Positions 32,264 to 40,780 of a stretch of DNA of 64,000 nucleotides are shown here, piece by piece. Below the pieces are notes generated by a model. The model was given only the letters and a program-made list of their open reading frames with translations. It did no database searches and was not told where the DNA came from. Made by a program: the position numbers and the translations under genes. The stretch comes from Chloroflexota bacterium (lineage in GTDB: Bacteria > Chloroflexota > Anaerolineae > JAAEKA01), in assembly GCA_034717495.1 (NCBI GenBank), contig JAYELL010000038.1:141760-205759 (forward strand), written 5' to 3'. Every line of letters begins with the position of its first letter. The first letter of the stretch is position 1.

Positions 32264-34075
32264 TCAGACTGTCTGATCGCCCGGTCTTCCAAGGCCAAGC
32301 AGGGACCACGCCCTGGACTGGAGCTTCCACAAGGTCAGCAGAATAAGGGTTAAAACGCCGGCCATCAGCGGCGCACGAAGCGTCTGGCGCCGGCCGCGGG
32401 GACGAGTTGCCTGGCGCAAAAAGCGGGCTTTGGCCAGCAGGACGTGCCAATCAGGGATTTCATGGGCTTCGGGCAGGCTATAAGATTCCCGCCAGCCAGT
32501 CAGATATCTGGATTCTTCCTCCTGCCAACGAGAATCGCTCCAGTTCAGTTCCTCCTGGCAAATGGCCCGAATGCCGGGCAGATGATCGCGTCCGCCGTTG
32601 GGCAGCAACAGACCCAAACGGACGCGCCGCAACAGGAGATCGTCGAGGTGAATGACGGACTCGATTCTGGCTGCCCAGCGCAGTTCTGCCCAGAGGATAT
32701 CGGTGCCCGAGATTCGCTGTAATTCCTCGGGGTTGGCAGTCTCCACCAACTCATAGGCCCGGAGGCCGTAGTGGCCCAGCAGGCGCCTCCGGGCGCGTTC
32801 ATCCAGGGAGTGTCCAGGCCACAGGTCCACATCGACCGAATCCAGGACCGGCCGGTCACGATCGGGCTCCGATGTCTGCGGCAAACGATCCCGCACCGCC
32901 TTGAGCGCATCCAGGGCAATCAAACGAAAGGTGGTGAGCTTGCCCCCGGTGACGGTCAGCATACCCCTCTCGTCCCACACCACATGGTCACGGGATTCCC
33001 TGGAAGGATCGGCCTGGCCGGTGGCGACTACTGGGCGCACGCCGGAGAAGGTGGAGATGACATCCTTCAGGCCTATGTTGAGCGACGGAAACTGTCCCTC
33101 TACGGCGGCCATCAGGTAGGCGACCTCATTGGGACTGATGCGAGGTTCGTCATCCATTGACTGATCGTGGTCCAGATCGGTGGTGCCCACCAGCGTGATT
33201 CCCTCCCACGGGAAGATAAACACCGGGCGCCGGTCAATGGGGTGCAGAAAGCTGATGGCCTGGGCTACTGGAAGACGCCAGGTCGGAAAAATCAGATGAC
33301 TGCCCCGCAGTGCGCGGATCTTCGGCTCCTGGCCGATCTCCCTGCGCAGCCTGTCGGCCCAGGCGCCTGTGGCGTTGATGACAATCGTTGCTGTGACCAT
33401 GGCAGTTCGGCCACCACTGTCGAGAGGCAATTCATCCGATCCATCGCCGGCAAGGTCCCGAACAATCACACCGGTGACCTGTCCATCATCATCCTGGAGC
33501 AGCGACTCGACTCGTGCGTAGTTGATCGCCCTGCCGCCATCGGCCATCGCTTCCTGTATCACACGAAGTACCAGCCGGGCGTCGTCGGTCTGAGCATCGC
33601 CATATTGGAGCCCTCCCTGGAGTTTATCCTGGGTGATGTGAGGCGCCAGCATCTGCATCTCCTGGGGCTCGTAACGTCTGTGGCTCCACTGGAGGGCCAG
33701 CAGATCGTAGATTGAAAGCCCGGCGCGAAAGGTCCATGATCCCGGATTGTCGCCCTCGTAGGAGGTCAACAGGAAGCCCAGCGGATCGATCAATCCCGGG
33801 CCCTCACTGAGAAGCCGCTGGCGCTCGCGCACCGATGCTCGAGTGAGCCTGATTTTGCCCTGCTTCAGATAGCGAAGCCCACCGTGCACCAATTTGGATG
33901 ATCGGCTTGATGTGCCCCAGGCGAAGTCTCGCTGTTCCAATAAGAGCGCTTTCAGGCCCAGCCGGCTGGCCTCGCGCAGAATACCGGCGCCGGTGATCCC
34001 GCCTCCCACGATGATGATGTCCCATGCCTGATCCAGCCGGGACCAGGTAGTGTCCCGATTTTCCTGAGTACCCAT
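32264..34075 (-). CDS. glpD: FAD-dependent glycerol-3-phosphate dehydrogenase
   Basis: A 603-residue flavoprotein of the GlpA/GlpD family. The FAD motif is IIIVGGGITGAGILREASRLG (residues about 20-40), followed by the signature SSRSSKLVHGGLRYLK. The oxidase C-terminal helical domain (about 400-520) follows. It converts sn-glycerol 3-phosphate to dihydroxyacetone phosphate and passes electrons to quinone. Unusually, the C terminus ends in a predicted membrane helix (LMAGVLTLILLTLWKL). It lies in the FadR-controlled operon just after the alkyl-DHAP-synthase-like gene. Confidence 0.9.
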   Translation of the reverse strand: MGTQENRDTTWSRLDQAWDIIIVGGGITGAGILREASRLGLKALLLEQRDFAWGTSSRSSKLVHGGLRYLKQGKIRLTRASVRERQRLLSEGPGLIDPLGFLLTSYEGDNPGSWTFRAGLSIYDLLALQWSHRRYEPQEMQMLAPHITQDKLQGGLQYGDAQTDDARLVLRVIQEAMADGGRAINYARVESLLQDDDGQVTGVIVRDLAGDGSDELPLDSGGRTAMVTATIVINATGAWADRLRREIGQEPKIRALRGSHLIFPTWRLPVAQAISFLHPIDRRPVFIFPWEGITLVGTTDLDHDQSMDDEPRISPNEVAYLMAAVEGQFPSLNIGLKDVISTFSGVRPVVATGQADPSRESRDHVVWDERGMLTVTGGKLTTFRLIALDALKAVRDRLPQTSEPDRDRPVLDSVDVDLWPGHSLDERARRRLLGHYGLRAYELVETANPEELQRISGTDILWAELRWAARIESVIHLDDLLLRRVRLGLLLPNGGRDHLPGIRAICQEELNWSDSRWQEEESRYLTGWRESYSLPEAHEIPDWHVLLAKARFLRQATRPRGRRQTLRAPLMAGVLTLILLTLWKLQSRAWSLLGLGRPGDQTV

Positions 34076-34085
34076 GCCCTTCTCC

Positions 34086-35705
34086 TCAGCCGGCTTCGCT
34101 TGCCCGGTGGCCTTCTGCTGGCAACAATGTGCCAGGATTCAAAATACCGGCGGGATCGAATTGATGATAGAGCTCGCGTATGGTTCTCATGCCCAGTGCA
34201 CCCTTCTCAGCTGCCAGGTAGGGAGCGTGATCTTTTCCCACACCGTGCTGGTGGCTGATGGTGCCACCTCGTACGACGATAGCCTCGCTCGCGGCGGCCT
34301 TGAGACAACGCCAACGCTCCAGATTTTCATCAGGATCGGGCGACAACCTGAACAGGTAGGTCACGTAGATGCTGGATCCAGTGGGGTAAAGGTGGGACAG
34401 GTGGGTGAAGACATGCACGCGCTCGCCTGTTTCCTCCAGGGCCGCGTGCAAAGCGTTTTCGATGCCAGTCACCATGTCAGGGACAGCGGTCCAGGCGGTG
34501 GCGGTTTCCAGGGTGTCCACAGCATAACCTCGCTGCCACAGTGTATTGCGTAAGTAAGGAGTGCGGAACCTGCCCTTGTGCCACTGGTCCCCGAAACGGC
34601 GCCCGATGTGCACGCCACCGAACCGCCCCGAAATGGCTACGGCCTGCTGGCGGGAAATCTTGACGACATTGCTGTTGCCGGTGAAACCCATCAGCAGCAT
34701 GCATTTCTCTTTTCCAATCCGTCGCACCGAGAGAAGGCGCTCGAGCGCCGCAATCAATCGTTCATGTCCGGCCAGCGCCAACATCGTTTCTGTTTCAACG
34801 GGTGTACTGAGTCTCAGCATGGAAAGGGGAAGACGGGCCTGGATGACCGCCCGGGCTGCTGCCACTGCCCGTTCCCAATCGGGCAAAAAGATCGCGTGAA
34901 ACTCCTCTCGCTCAGCCAGTGGCGTCGTTCGAACCGTTGCCTCGGTGAGGATGCCCATGCGACCTTCCGAACCCAAAAACAGCTCGCGAAGATCGGGGCC
35001 GGCAGCTGATGCGGGAAACGGTGGCAGGGTCATTGTTCCAGCCGGGCTTTCCACCACGCCCCCGGCAAAGAGTGCCTCGATGCGGCCGTAGCCCAGCGAC
35101 TGTTGTCCACTTGAGCGAGTTGCAATCCAGCCGCCCAGCGTGGAGTATTCAAAGGATTGTGGAAAATGGCCCAGCGTGACTCCCTGTGCCCGCAGCAGTG
35201 CCTCAAGATCAGGTCCGGCGACACCGGCTCCAAAGGTGGCAAGCTGGCTGGTGCTGTCATACTGGAGCAATCGATTCAGGCGGCTCAAATCGATCGTGAG
35301 GGTGGGCTGGTCCATCTGCGGGTTGATATGCCCGACAACTGACGTGCCACCGCCGTAGGGGATGATCCTGGCACCAACTTGCCCTGCAAAATCCATCAAC
35401 TCCCGGACATCCTGGTTGGAAAGCGGATAAGCAACCCCATCAGGAAAGGTGGCGATTCGGCCACTGCGCAGGGCAATCCAGTCTGGCAGGCTCTGGCCGC
35501 GTGCATGGCGCAACCGGTCTTCTGCATCCAGGGAGACCAGTGCATGATAGGGAAGTCGGCCTGGCGGCACGGCACTGAGGACACTTGCCAGAGAAGCATC
35601 GGCCGGTCGCGTGCCCGGCCCGACAAACTCCTCCAGGAAACCGGCCGCCCGCGCTGGCAATGGGTAGATTATCGAGTTATCACCCCAGCCGTTCCACCGC
35701 TGCAT
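34086..35705 (-). CDS. Alkyldihydroxyacetonephosphate synthase-like FAD enzyme
   Basis: A 539-residue VAO-family flavoprotein (FAD_binding_4 plus FAD-oxidase C). The N terminus MQRWNGWGD, the PP loop YGGGTSVVGH (about 116-125), the STLGGWIATRSSGQQSLGYG segment and the C-terminal ISHQHGVGKDH are characteristic of alkylglycerone-phosphate synthase rather than of lactate or glycolate oxidases. The family swaps the acyl chain of acyl-DHAP for a fatty alcohol, which makes the ether bond. The gene overlaps the fadR 3' end by 37 bases and precedes glpD by ten. Confidence 0.83.
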   Translation of the reverse strand: MQRWNGWGDNSIIYPLPARAAGFLEEFVGPGTRPADASLASVLSAVPPGRLPYHALVSLDAEDRLRHARGQSLPDWIALRSGRIATFPDGVAYPLSNQDVRELMDFAGQVGARIIPYGGGTSVVGHINPQMDQPTLTIDLSRLNRLLQYDSTSQLATFGAGVAGPDLEALLRAQGVTLGHFPQSFEYSTLGGWIATRSSGQQSLGYGRIEALFAGGVVESPAGTMTLPPFPASAAGPDLRELFLGSEGRMGILTEATVRTTPLAEREEFHAIFLPDWERAVAAARAVIQARLPLSMLRLSTPVETETMLALAGHERLIAALERLLSVRRIGKEKCMLLMGFTGNSNVVKISRQQAVAISGRFGGVHIGRRFGDQWHKGRFRTPYLRNTLWQRGYAVDTLETATAWTAVPDMVTGIENALHAALEETGERVHVFTHLSHLYPTGSSIYVTYLFRLSPDPDENLERWRCLKAAASEAIVVRGGTISHQHGVGKDHAPYLAAEKGALGMRTIRELYHQFDPAGILNPGTLLPAEGHRASEAG

Positions 35706-36415
35706 GGTACTACCTCAAGTTGTTCAGGCGTCGCCTGTTGCCAGAGCAGAATAGTCTGTTGCATGACCTGCCGGGAGATCTCTTCAGCGGAATCGGCATC
35801 CTGGTTTATGGCTATCGCCTGAAACGATTCGTAGAACGATCGTGATATGGCTCGCGCCTCGGGCAAGGCAAAGTACTGGCATGCCATCTGCTCGTAGAAG
35901 CCGGCGAAACCGTTTAGAATCAGCGTGTAAATGGGATTGCCGGACTCGATTGTCAGGAGATGGTGGAGTTCCCAATCGAAGCGCGCGAAGGCGACAGGGT
36001 TGTCGTCCAGCTGGATGCCTTCGCTGAGTTTTCTGGTTATCGTGCCGGGCGCTCGGGAGACAGCCGCTCGCGAGTAGGCTGGCGCCAGATGTAGCCGTAC
36101 CTTCAATAAGTTGGGTACGAAATCGGGTGGCAGCTCTCTACCGTATCTCACCATGGCGCCGAGCACATTGAGACCACCTTCGCGCCAGAAGTCATTGACA
36201 GTGGTAGGTTTGCCTTGTTGAATGGTGAGCCAGCCATCCCGGGCCAGCCGCTGCAATGCCTCACGAAGGGTGGGGCGAGTGACTCCCAGGCTCGCAGCCA
36301 GGTCGCGTTCGCCAGGAAGTGCCGTGCCGGGCGCATAGGTGTCGTCGAGAATTGCGTTTACCAGCGCCTGTTCGGCGTACTGTGCCGGGCGTTGGGGAGG
36401 TTTCCAGGATCTCAA
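35669..36415 (-). CDS. fadR: FadR-family fatty-acid-responsive regulator
   Basis: A 248-residue GntR/FadR protein. The N-terminal winged helix includes LGVTRPTLREALQRLARDGW, followed by LTIQQGKPTTVNDFW, almost the E. coli FadR wording. The C-terminal half has the acyl-CoA-binding FadR_C signature SGNPIYTLILNGFAGFYEQM and YFALPEARAISRSFYESF. It should bind DNA and release it with long-chain acyl-CoA. The start is TTG with GAGG six bases upstream. A FadR-box-like operator lies at 36446-36462, directly downstream of its own -10, which implies autoregulation of the operon. Confidence 0.9.
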   Translation of the reverse strand: MRSWKPPQRPAQYAEQALVNAILDDTYAPGTALPGERDLAASLGVTRPTLREALQRLARDGWLTIQQGKPTTVNDFWREGGLNVLGAMVRYGRELPPDFVPNLLKVRLHLAPAYSRAAVSRAPGTITRKLSEGIQLDDNPVAFARFDWELHHLLTIESGNPIYTLILNGFAGFYEQMACQYFALPEARAISRSFYESFQAIAINQDADSAEEISRQVMQQTILLWQQATPEQLEVVPCSGGTAGVITR

Positions 36416-36445
36416 AGCGTGCCTCGCAAAACTTGATTAACTGGT

Positions 36446-36462
36446 AAGTGGTCTGACCAGTT
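36446..36462 (-). promoter_or_regulatory. FadR operator
   Basis: The 17-mer AAGTGGTCTGACCAGTT fits the known FadR core TGGTNNGACCA exactly (36449-36459). It lies about 7 bases past the -10 box, covering the expected transcription start, 31 bases before the fadR start codon. Confidence 0.75.
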
Positions 36463-36468
36463 GTTATC

Positions 36469-36497
36469 AATATAGCATGGGGACAACGGAATGTCAA
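36469..36497 (-). promoter_or_regulatory. Promoter of the fadR operon
   Basis: TTGACA (36492-36497), a 17-base spacer, then TATATT (36469-36474) preceded by TGC on the minus strand. It lies just past the MFS gene stop, so the operon has its own promoter. Confidence 0.8.
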
Positions 36498-36513
36498 GGG
36501 AGTGGTGGCATTC

Positions 36514-37785
36514 TCAGGCCGCAGACTGAGCGGATGCCTCTTGGCCTTCAGTGGTCGAGTAGGTGATCTGGCTGTTGCGTATGGTGGAGCTGGACAGTGC
36601 GAAGAGCGCCGTTCCAAAGTACAACATGCCACCGATCAGGTAGACCCAGCGAACGTTAGTTTGATCGGCCATCCACGCGAAGCTCAAACCTGCCAGCATG
36701 AAAGCCAGGTTGGAAAACATATTTCGAGTTGCGTAAACCCTGCCCATCACCATCGGGTCGACCTGAGATTGCAGCAGGGAATCTTGTGAAACATCCCGGA
36801 TGGCAGAGGTCGGGCCGAAAAAGAAACAGAGGAACAGGGTGAAGGTCAGCGAGGGGCTGAGTGCGTAGCCGATCGTTAAGCCACTGAAGAGAAAGGCATT
36901 GCCAATGATGGCCCAGCCAGGCCGCCGGGAGAGTCGAGTCGACATGGCTGCCGCCAGGAGCGCGCCTACAAACATGCCTCCGAAATAGATGGAACTCTGG
37001 AATCCCCAAAACTCCGGACCGGCATTCAGCGCTTCGGTGGTGAATACCAGCATCAAGGCAGATGACCAGATTGCGTGGGGAAAGTGCTCCAGAATCTCCA
37101 TCGTGACCAACGGCCGGGCAAGCTTGTGATTCCGCAGGTAGCTGAGACCATCGGCAACGGCGCGGTGCATCGGCAGTCGCTGGGTCTGCTTCTGTTTTTC
37201 CCTCTCACGCTCGGGAACAGCAATGAAGGCGACAGCCAGGGCGGCCAGCAGGAAACTGACAAAATCGACCGCTATCATGGTTTGAAATTCGATGGCGAGA
37301 ACCATCACACCGCCAAGCGCATAGCCCAGTGCATAAGTGGCCTGGTTGGTGCTCATTACCAAACCATTGGCCCGCACCAGGTCATCTTTCGAAACAAGCG
37401 AGGGCAAGATCGCCAGGCGCGCCGGCTCAAAGAAGGTGCTGGCAATCGAGAGCCCCGCCACGATCAGATAGATGATCCAGATGTTCAGGTCACCCCGGGT
37501 GGAGGTGATCAAGAGGATGCCCACCAGCGCTGCGCGCACCATATCCATGGTAATCATTACCTGTTTGCGCGGGTAACGATCGACCAACACGCCGGCGACG
37601 GGCCCCAGGAAGAAGGCCGGCAGAGCCGCTGCCACCATGACCCCAACCGTCTGCAGGGCAGAGCCGGTCCGCGCGAAGATGGTGACCATGATGGCGACGC
37701 TCCAGAAGATGTCGCCCAGCTTTGAGATGATCTGGGACAACCACAGAAGAGCGAAATTGCGGTTGTGAAGCAGCAGGTCGGTCAT
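36514..37785 (-). CDS. MFS transporter (EntS/MFS_3 type exporter)
   Basis: A 423-residue major facilitator with about 12 membrane helices. The loop 2-3 signature appears as GPVAGVLVDRYPRKQV, typical of the MFS_3 drug/siderophore exporters. The start ATG has no clear Shine-Dalgarno sequence and follows the mutS2 stop by 22 bases, so it may be co-transcribed with mutS2. The substrate is unknown. The fadR promoter starts right after its stop codon. Confidence 0.87.
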   Translation of the reverse strand: MTDLLLHNRNFALLWLSQIISKLGDIFWSVAIMVTIFARTGSALQTVGVMVAAALPAFFLGPVAGVLVDRYPRKQVMITMDMVRAALVGILLITSTRGDLNIWIIYLIVAGLSIASTFFEPARLAILPSLVSKDDLVRANGLVMSTNQATYALGYALGGVMVLAIEFQTMIAVDFVSFLLAALAVAFIAVPEREREKQKQTQRLPMHRAVADGLSYLRNHKLARPLVTMEILEHFPHAIWSSALMLVFTTEALNAGPEFWGFQSSIYFGGMFVGALLAAAMSTRLSRRPGWAIIGNAFLFSGLTIGYALSPSLTFTLFLCFFFGPTSAIRDVSQDSLLQSQVDPMVMGRVYATRNMFSNLAFMLAGLSFAWMADQTNVRWVYLIGGMLYFGTALFALSSSTIRNSQITYSTTEGQEASAQSAA

Positions 37786-37807
37786 GGGAACTATCGGGAA
37801 ATGGGGC

Positions 37808-40273
37808 TTATTGGCCGACCAGGTAGGCCACGGTTACGCCATCCCCGCCCTCGCCCGATTCGCCTTCGCGGAAGCGAGTCACCAGGGGATGTTTGCTCAG
37901 TTCCCTGCGCACAGCGGTTCGCAGCACGCCGGTGCCCTTGCCGTGGATGACCCGCACCCAGGGTTTCATGGCCAGGTAGGCGTCGTCCAGGTATTTCTCC
38001 AGCCGGGGCAGCATCTCTGCTACACTGGCACCACGGATATCCAGCTCTATGCCGACGGAGGGTGATGGGCCGCTGCTGCCCACACTGCTGCCGGGAAGCA
38101 TTTGTGGCATAGAAATGCCCGCCGCGGCGGCCTTGCTGACGTCTCGTCGTTCAAGGCGATCCAGGGGTAAGCGCAGACGGAACGAGCCGATCTGCAACTC
38201 CGCTTCGTTTTCATCCTCCGCCAGAGTCACGATCTGTCCGCTGGCCTGCAGGCTGGGAATCCAGACGGTGTCGCCGACTGAAAGAGGCAATTCCGAGATT
38301 GCAGTCGGTATGGCCTCTTCGACCTCTTCAGGCACTTGCTCTGCCGCCCTTTGTCGTTCTGCCAGGACCCGCTTTGCCTCTTCAAGCAACTGTTGATGGG
38401 TGCTGGCACTGCCTCCCGCCGATGCACCGGTCAACTGACGCCGCAAATTTCCGATCTCGCCAGATAGTTCAGCCAATTCCTCTTGCGCCTGCTCGCGGGC
38501 TTCGTTCAGGACCTGCCTGCGCGCCTCCTCGATCTGGCTCAAGCGGTAGCGTAGTTCCTTTTCCTGGGATTCGGTCTGGCGTCGTACGGCTTCCGCTTGG
38601 GCACGTTCAGCCTCCAGGGACAGACGCGTTTCCTTGATTTCCTGTAACAGGCTATCGGCTTCCAGCGATTCGGGACGGACCAGGGTTTCGGCGGCGCTGG
38701 TGATCGCACGGTCAAGCCCGAGCCGGGTTGCGATGGCCAGCGCATTGGAACGACCTGGCAGGCCTATGCTCAGTTCAAAGGTCGGTGCCAGGCTTTTCAG
38801 GTCGAATTCAACGTTGGCATTGCGGACGCCTGGCGTGCTGTGGGCGTAGACCTTGAGTTCGGAATAATGGGTAGTGGCAAGAGTCGTAATCCGTTGCTGC
38901 ACCAGGTGATCCAGCAGGGCTCGCGCCAGCGCTGACCCTTCCTCCGGATCGGTGCCGGCACCCAATTCGTCCAACAATACCAGACTCTGCTCATCGGCTT
39001 TCGCCAGGATGGCGATGATATTGGTCATGTGACTGGAGAAGGTCGACAGGCTCTGCTCGATGCTTTGCTCGTCGCCAATATCTGCAAAGATGGTGTGGAA
39101 ACAGGAAATGCTTGATCCTTCGTCGGCCGGGATGTGAAGGCCTGATTGGGCCATCAAAGCCAGGAGGCCAACCGTCTTGAGCGTAACGGTCTTGCCGCCC
39201 GTATTGGGCCCCGTGATGAGCAGGACAAAAAAGTCGTCGTCGATATAGACGTCGATCGGTACGACTGTCTCCGGATCCAGCAACGGGTGCCGCGCTCGTT
39301 TGAGGTCGATGACGGAACCAGGGTGTCTGGCCGGCGAAGATGTCTGGTCCGTCGGGTTCTTGGCGGTCTGTCGCAGCTTGTCCGAGAAGGGCACCAGTTC
39401 TGGCAAGGTGGCGTTCAGGTCGTTGGAATAGCGGGCTCTGGCAAAAATCAGATCGAGCAAGGCCAGGGCTTCAACCGTCTGTCGGATATAGGGTGACTCC
39501 TCGGCCACCAGATCGGTAAGCTCGGCCAGCAGGCGACGAACCTCATCCTGTTCGTCCAACTGCAGCTTGCGCCACTCGTTGTTCAGCTCGACCACAGCAA
39601 ATGGTTCGATGAACAGGGTAGCGCCGCTGGATGACTGGTCATGGATGAGGCCGCGGATCCGACCCTTGAACTCTGCCTTCACCGGAACGACGTAGCGTCC
39701 CTGCCGTTGCGTTACGATCGCTTCCTGCAGGTACTTGACGGTATCGGAAGAGCTAACCATGCGGTTCAGGCGTTCCGTCAGGCGTCCCTGCACCACCTTG
39801 ATCTGACTCCGCAAACGAGCCAACGTCGGGCTGGCACTGTCCAGCAGGTCACCCCGCTCGTCGACTACCTGCCCAATCTGTTTGATTACGTGAGGCACCG
39901 GTTCCATGCGGAAACTGATGTCTGCCAGGTTGGGAAAACGCTGTTCCTGGCGCGTCAGGATGTCCTGCAACGACCGGGCTCGCATGAGCGTACTGCGGAT
40001 TTCCAGCAGATCAGGAGGCAGCAACAGACTGCCACGCTCTGCCTGGGGCAGAAGAGGTCGCACGTCGAATACGCCGCCCAAGTGTACCCTGGTGTTTTCA
40101 TCGAGCAGACGGCGAGCCTCGGAAGTTTCCGCGAGCCACTGCCGGGCGAGACGAAGGTCATTGCTAGGCTCGCTTTCCAGAGCCAGCTTGTGACCAGCGG
40201 AAAAACTGGTGTGTTCGGCGACCTTTTTCAGTATTTTCGGGTATTCCAGAACCTGACGCGTCTTCTTGTTCAT
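37808..40273 (-). CDS. mutS2: MutS2 ATPase/endonuclease with Smr domain
   Basis: An 821-residue MutS2. The Walker A is GPNTGGKTVTLKT, Walker B LVLLDELGAGTDPEEG, followed by a long coiled coil (about residues 520-650, rich in E, R, Q) and a C-terminal Smr nuclease domain (LDIRGASVAEM, HGKGTGVLR). MutS2 acts on recombination intermediates and, in Firmicutes, on collided ribosomes. The frame is open for 61 further codons upstream, but ATG at 40273 gives the standard N terminus. The -10 box TATACT lies nine bases before the ATG and there is no Shine-Dalgarno sequence. Confidence 0.94.
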   Translation of the reverse strand: MNKKTRQVLEYPKILKKVAEHTSFSAGHKLALESEPSNDLRLARQWLAETSEARRLLDENTRVHLGGVFDVRPLLPQAERGSLLLPPDLLEIRSTLMRARSLQDILTRQEQRFPNLADISFRMEPVPHVIKQIGQVVDERGDLLDSASPTLARLRSQIKVVQGRLTERLNRMVSSSDTVKYLQEAIVTQRQGRYVVPVKAEFKGRIRGLIHDQSSSGATLFIEPFAVVELNNEWRKLQLDEQDEVRRLLAELTDLVAEESPYIRQTVEALALLDLIFARARYSNDLNATLPELVPFSDKLRQTAKNPTDQTSSPARHPGSVIDLKRARHPLLDPETVVPIDVYIDDDFFVLLITGPNTGGKTVTLKTVGLLALMAQSGLHIPADEGSSISCFHTIFADIGDEQSIEQSLSTFSSHMTNIIAILAKADEQSLVLLDELGAGTDPEEGSALARALLDHLVQQRITTLATTHYSELKVYAHSTPGVRNANVEFDLKSLAPTFELSIGLPGRSNALAIATRLGLDRAITSAAETLVRPESLEADSLLQEIKETRLSLEAERAQAEAVRRQTESQEKELRYRLSQIEEARRQVLNEAREQAQEELAELSGEIGNLRRQLTGASAGGSASTHQQLLEEAKRVLAERQRAAEQVPEEVEEAIPTAISELPLSVGDTVWIPSLQASGQIVTLAEDENEAELQIGSFRLRLPLDRLERRDVSKAAAAGISMPQMLPGSSVGSSGPSPSVGIELDIRGASVAEMLPRLEKYLDDAYLAMKPWVRVIHGKGTGVLRTAVRRELSKHPLVTRFREGESGEGGDGVTVAYLVGQ

Positions 40274-40282
40274 ACGGTGGGA

Positions 40283-40288
40283 AGTATA
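40283..40288 (-). promoter_or_regulatory. -10 box of mutS2
   Basis: TATACT on the minus strand with TGT in front (extended -10), nine bases before the mutS2 ATG. No purine-rich binding site separates them. Confidence 0.55.
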
Positions 40289-40677
40289 ACACAGGCCCCT
40301 GGTTAGCCGAAAATGGGTTCTTCCGCACTTTCCGTGATTGAGGCTACGGGCAGGGTGGAAATGAATGAGAAGAAATCTCACGGCGGTGCGCAGCAACACG
40401 CACTGGAATGTGGAGTTTGAGCGGCTGGAGCGGCGCATCGGCCGCAGGAAGGCCATCGTTGCTGTGTACGTATTCCTGCAACCTCCCAGATCCTACCACA
40501 GATCGCCGGCGGTGACCATGATCTGGATCATACAGGGGATCCCTGGCGCTGTTGCTGAATTGTCCCTGGCGGCAATGGCCATACCGTCTCGGCTGCATCC
40601 TCATCCGGTTCCGCTCCCCAGTCGCCAGCTTGATGGCGGACCAACAACTCTTGTGAACGGCGCAAATTGGGACCAGC

Positions 40678-40706
40678 TTGCCTGGCCGGTCCCTTGGCGG
40701 TACAAT
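40678..40706 (+). promoter_or_regulatory. proB promoter
   Basis: TTGCCT (40678-40683), a 17-base spacer, then TACAAT (40701-40706), about 75 bases before the proB ATG. Confidence 0.6.
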
Positions 40707-40780
40707 GCACAGATCCTTGGTCGTTTGATCCCACAGCAACCTGTGTAACCCATGTCCTGAAGTCAACGAGGTATTTCTCC

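Larger units (their letters stand above)
40274..40780. other. 507-base divergent intergenic region, no recognisable gene
   Basis: The region between mutS2 and proB. Short ORFs on both strands overlap one another and translate to low-complexity Arg/Pro-rich sequences with no family features. The mutS2 -10 box is at one end and the proB promoter at the other. A decayed gene is possible but not demonstrable. Confidence 0.5.
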
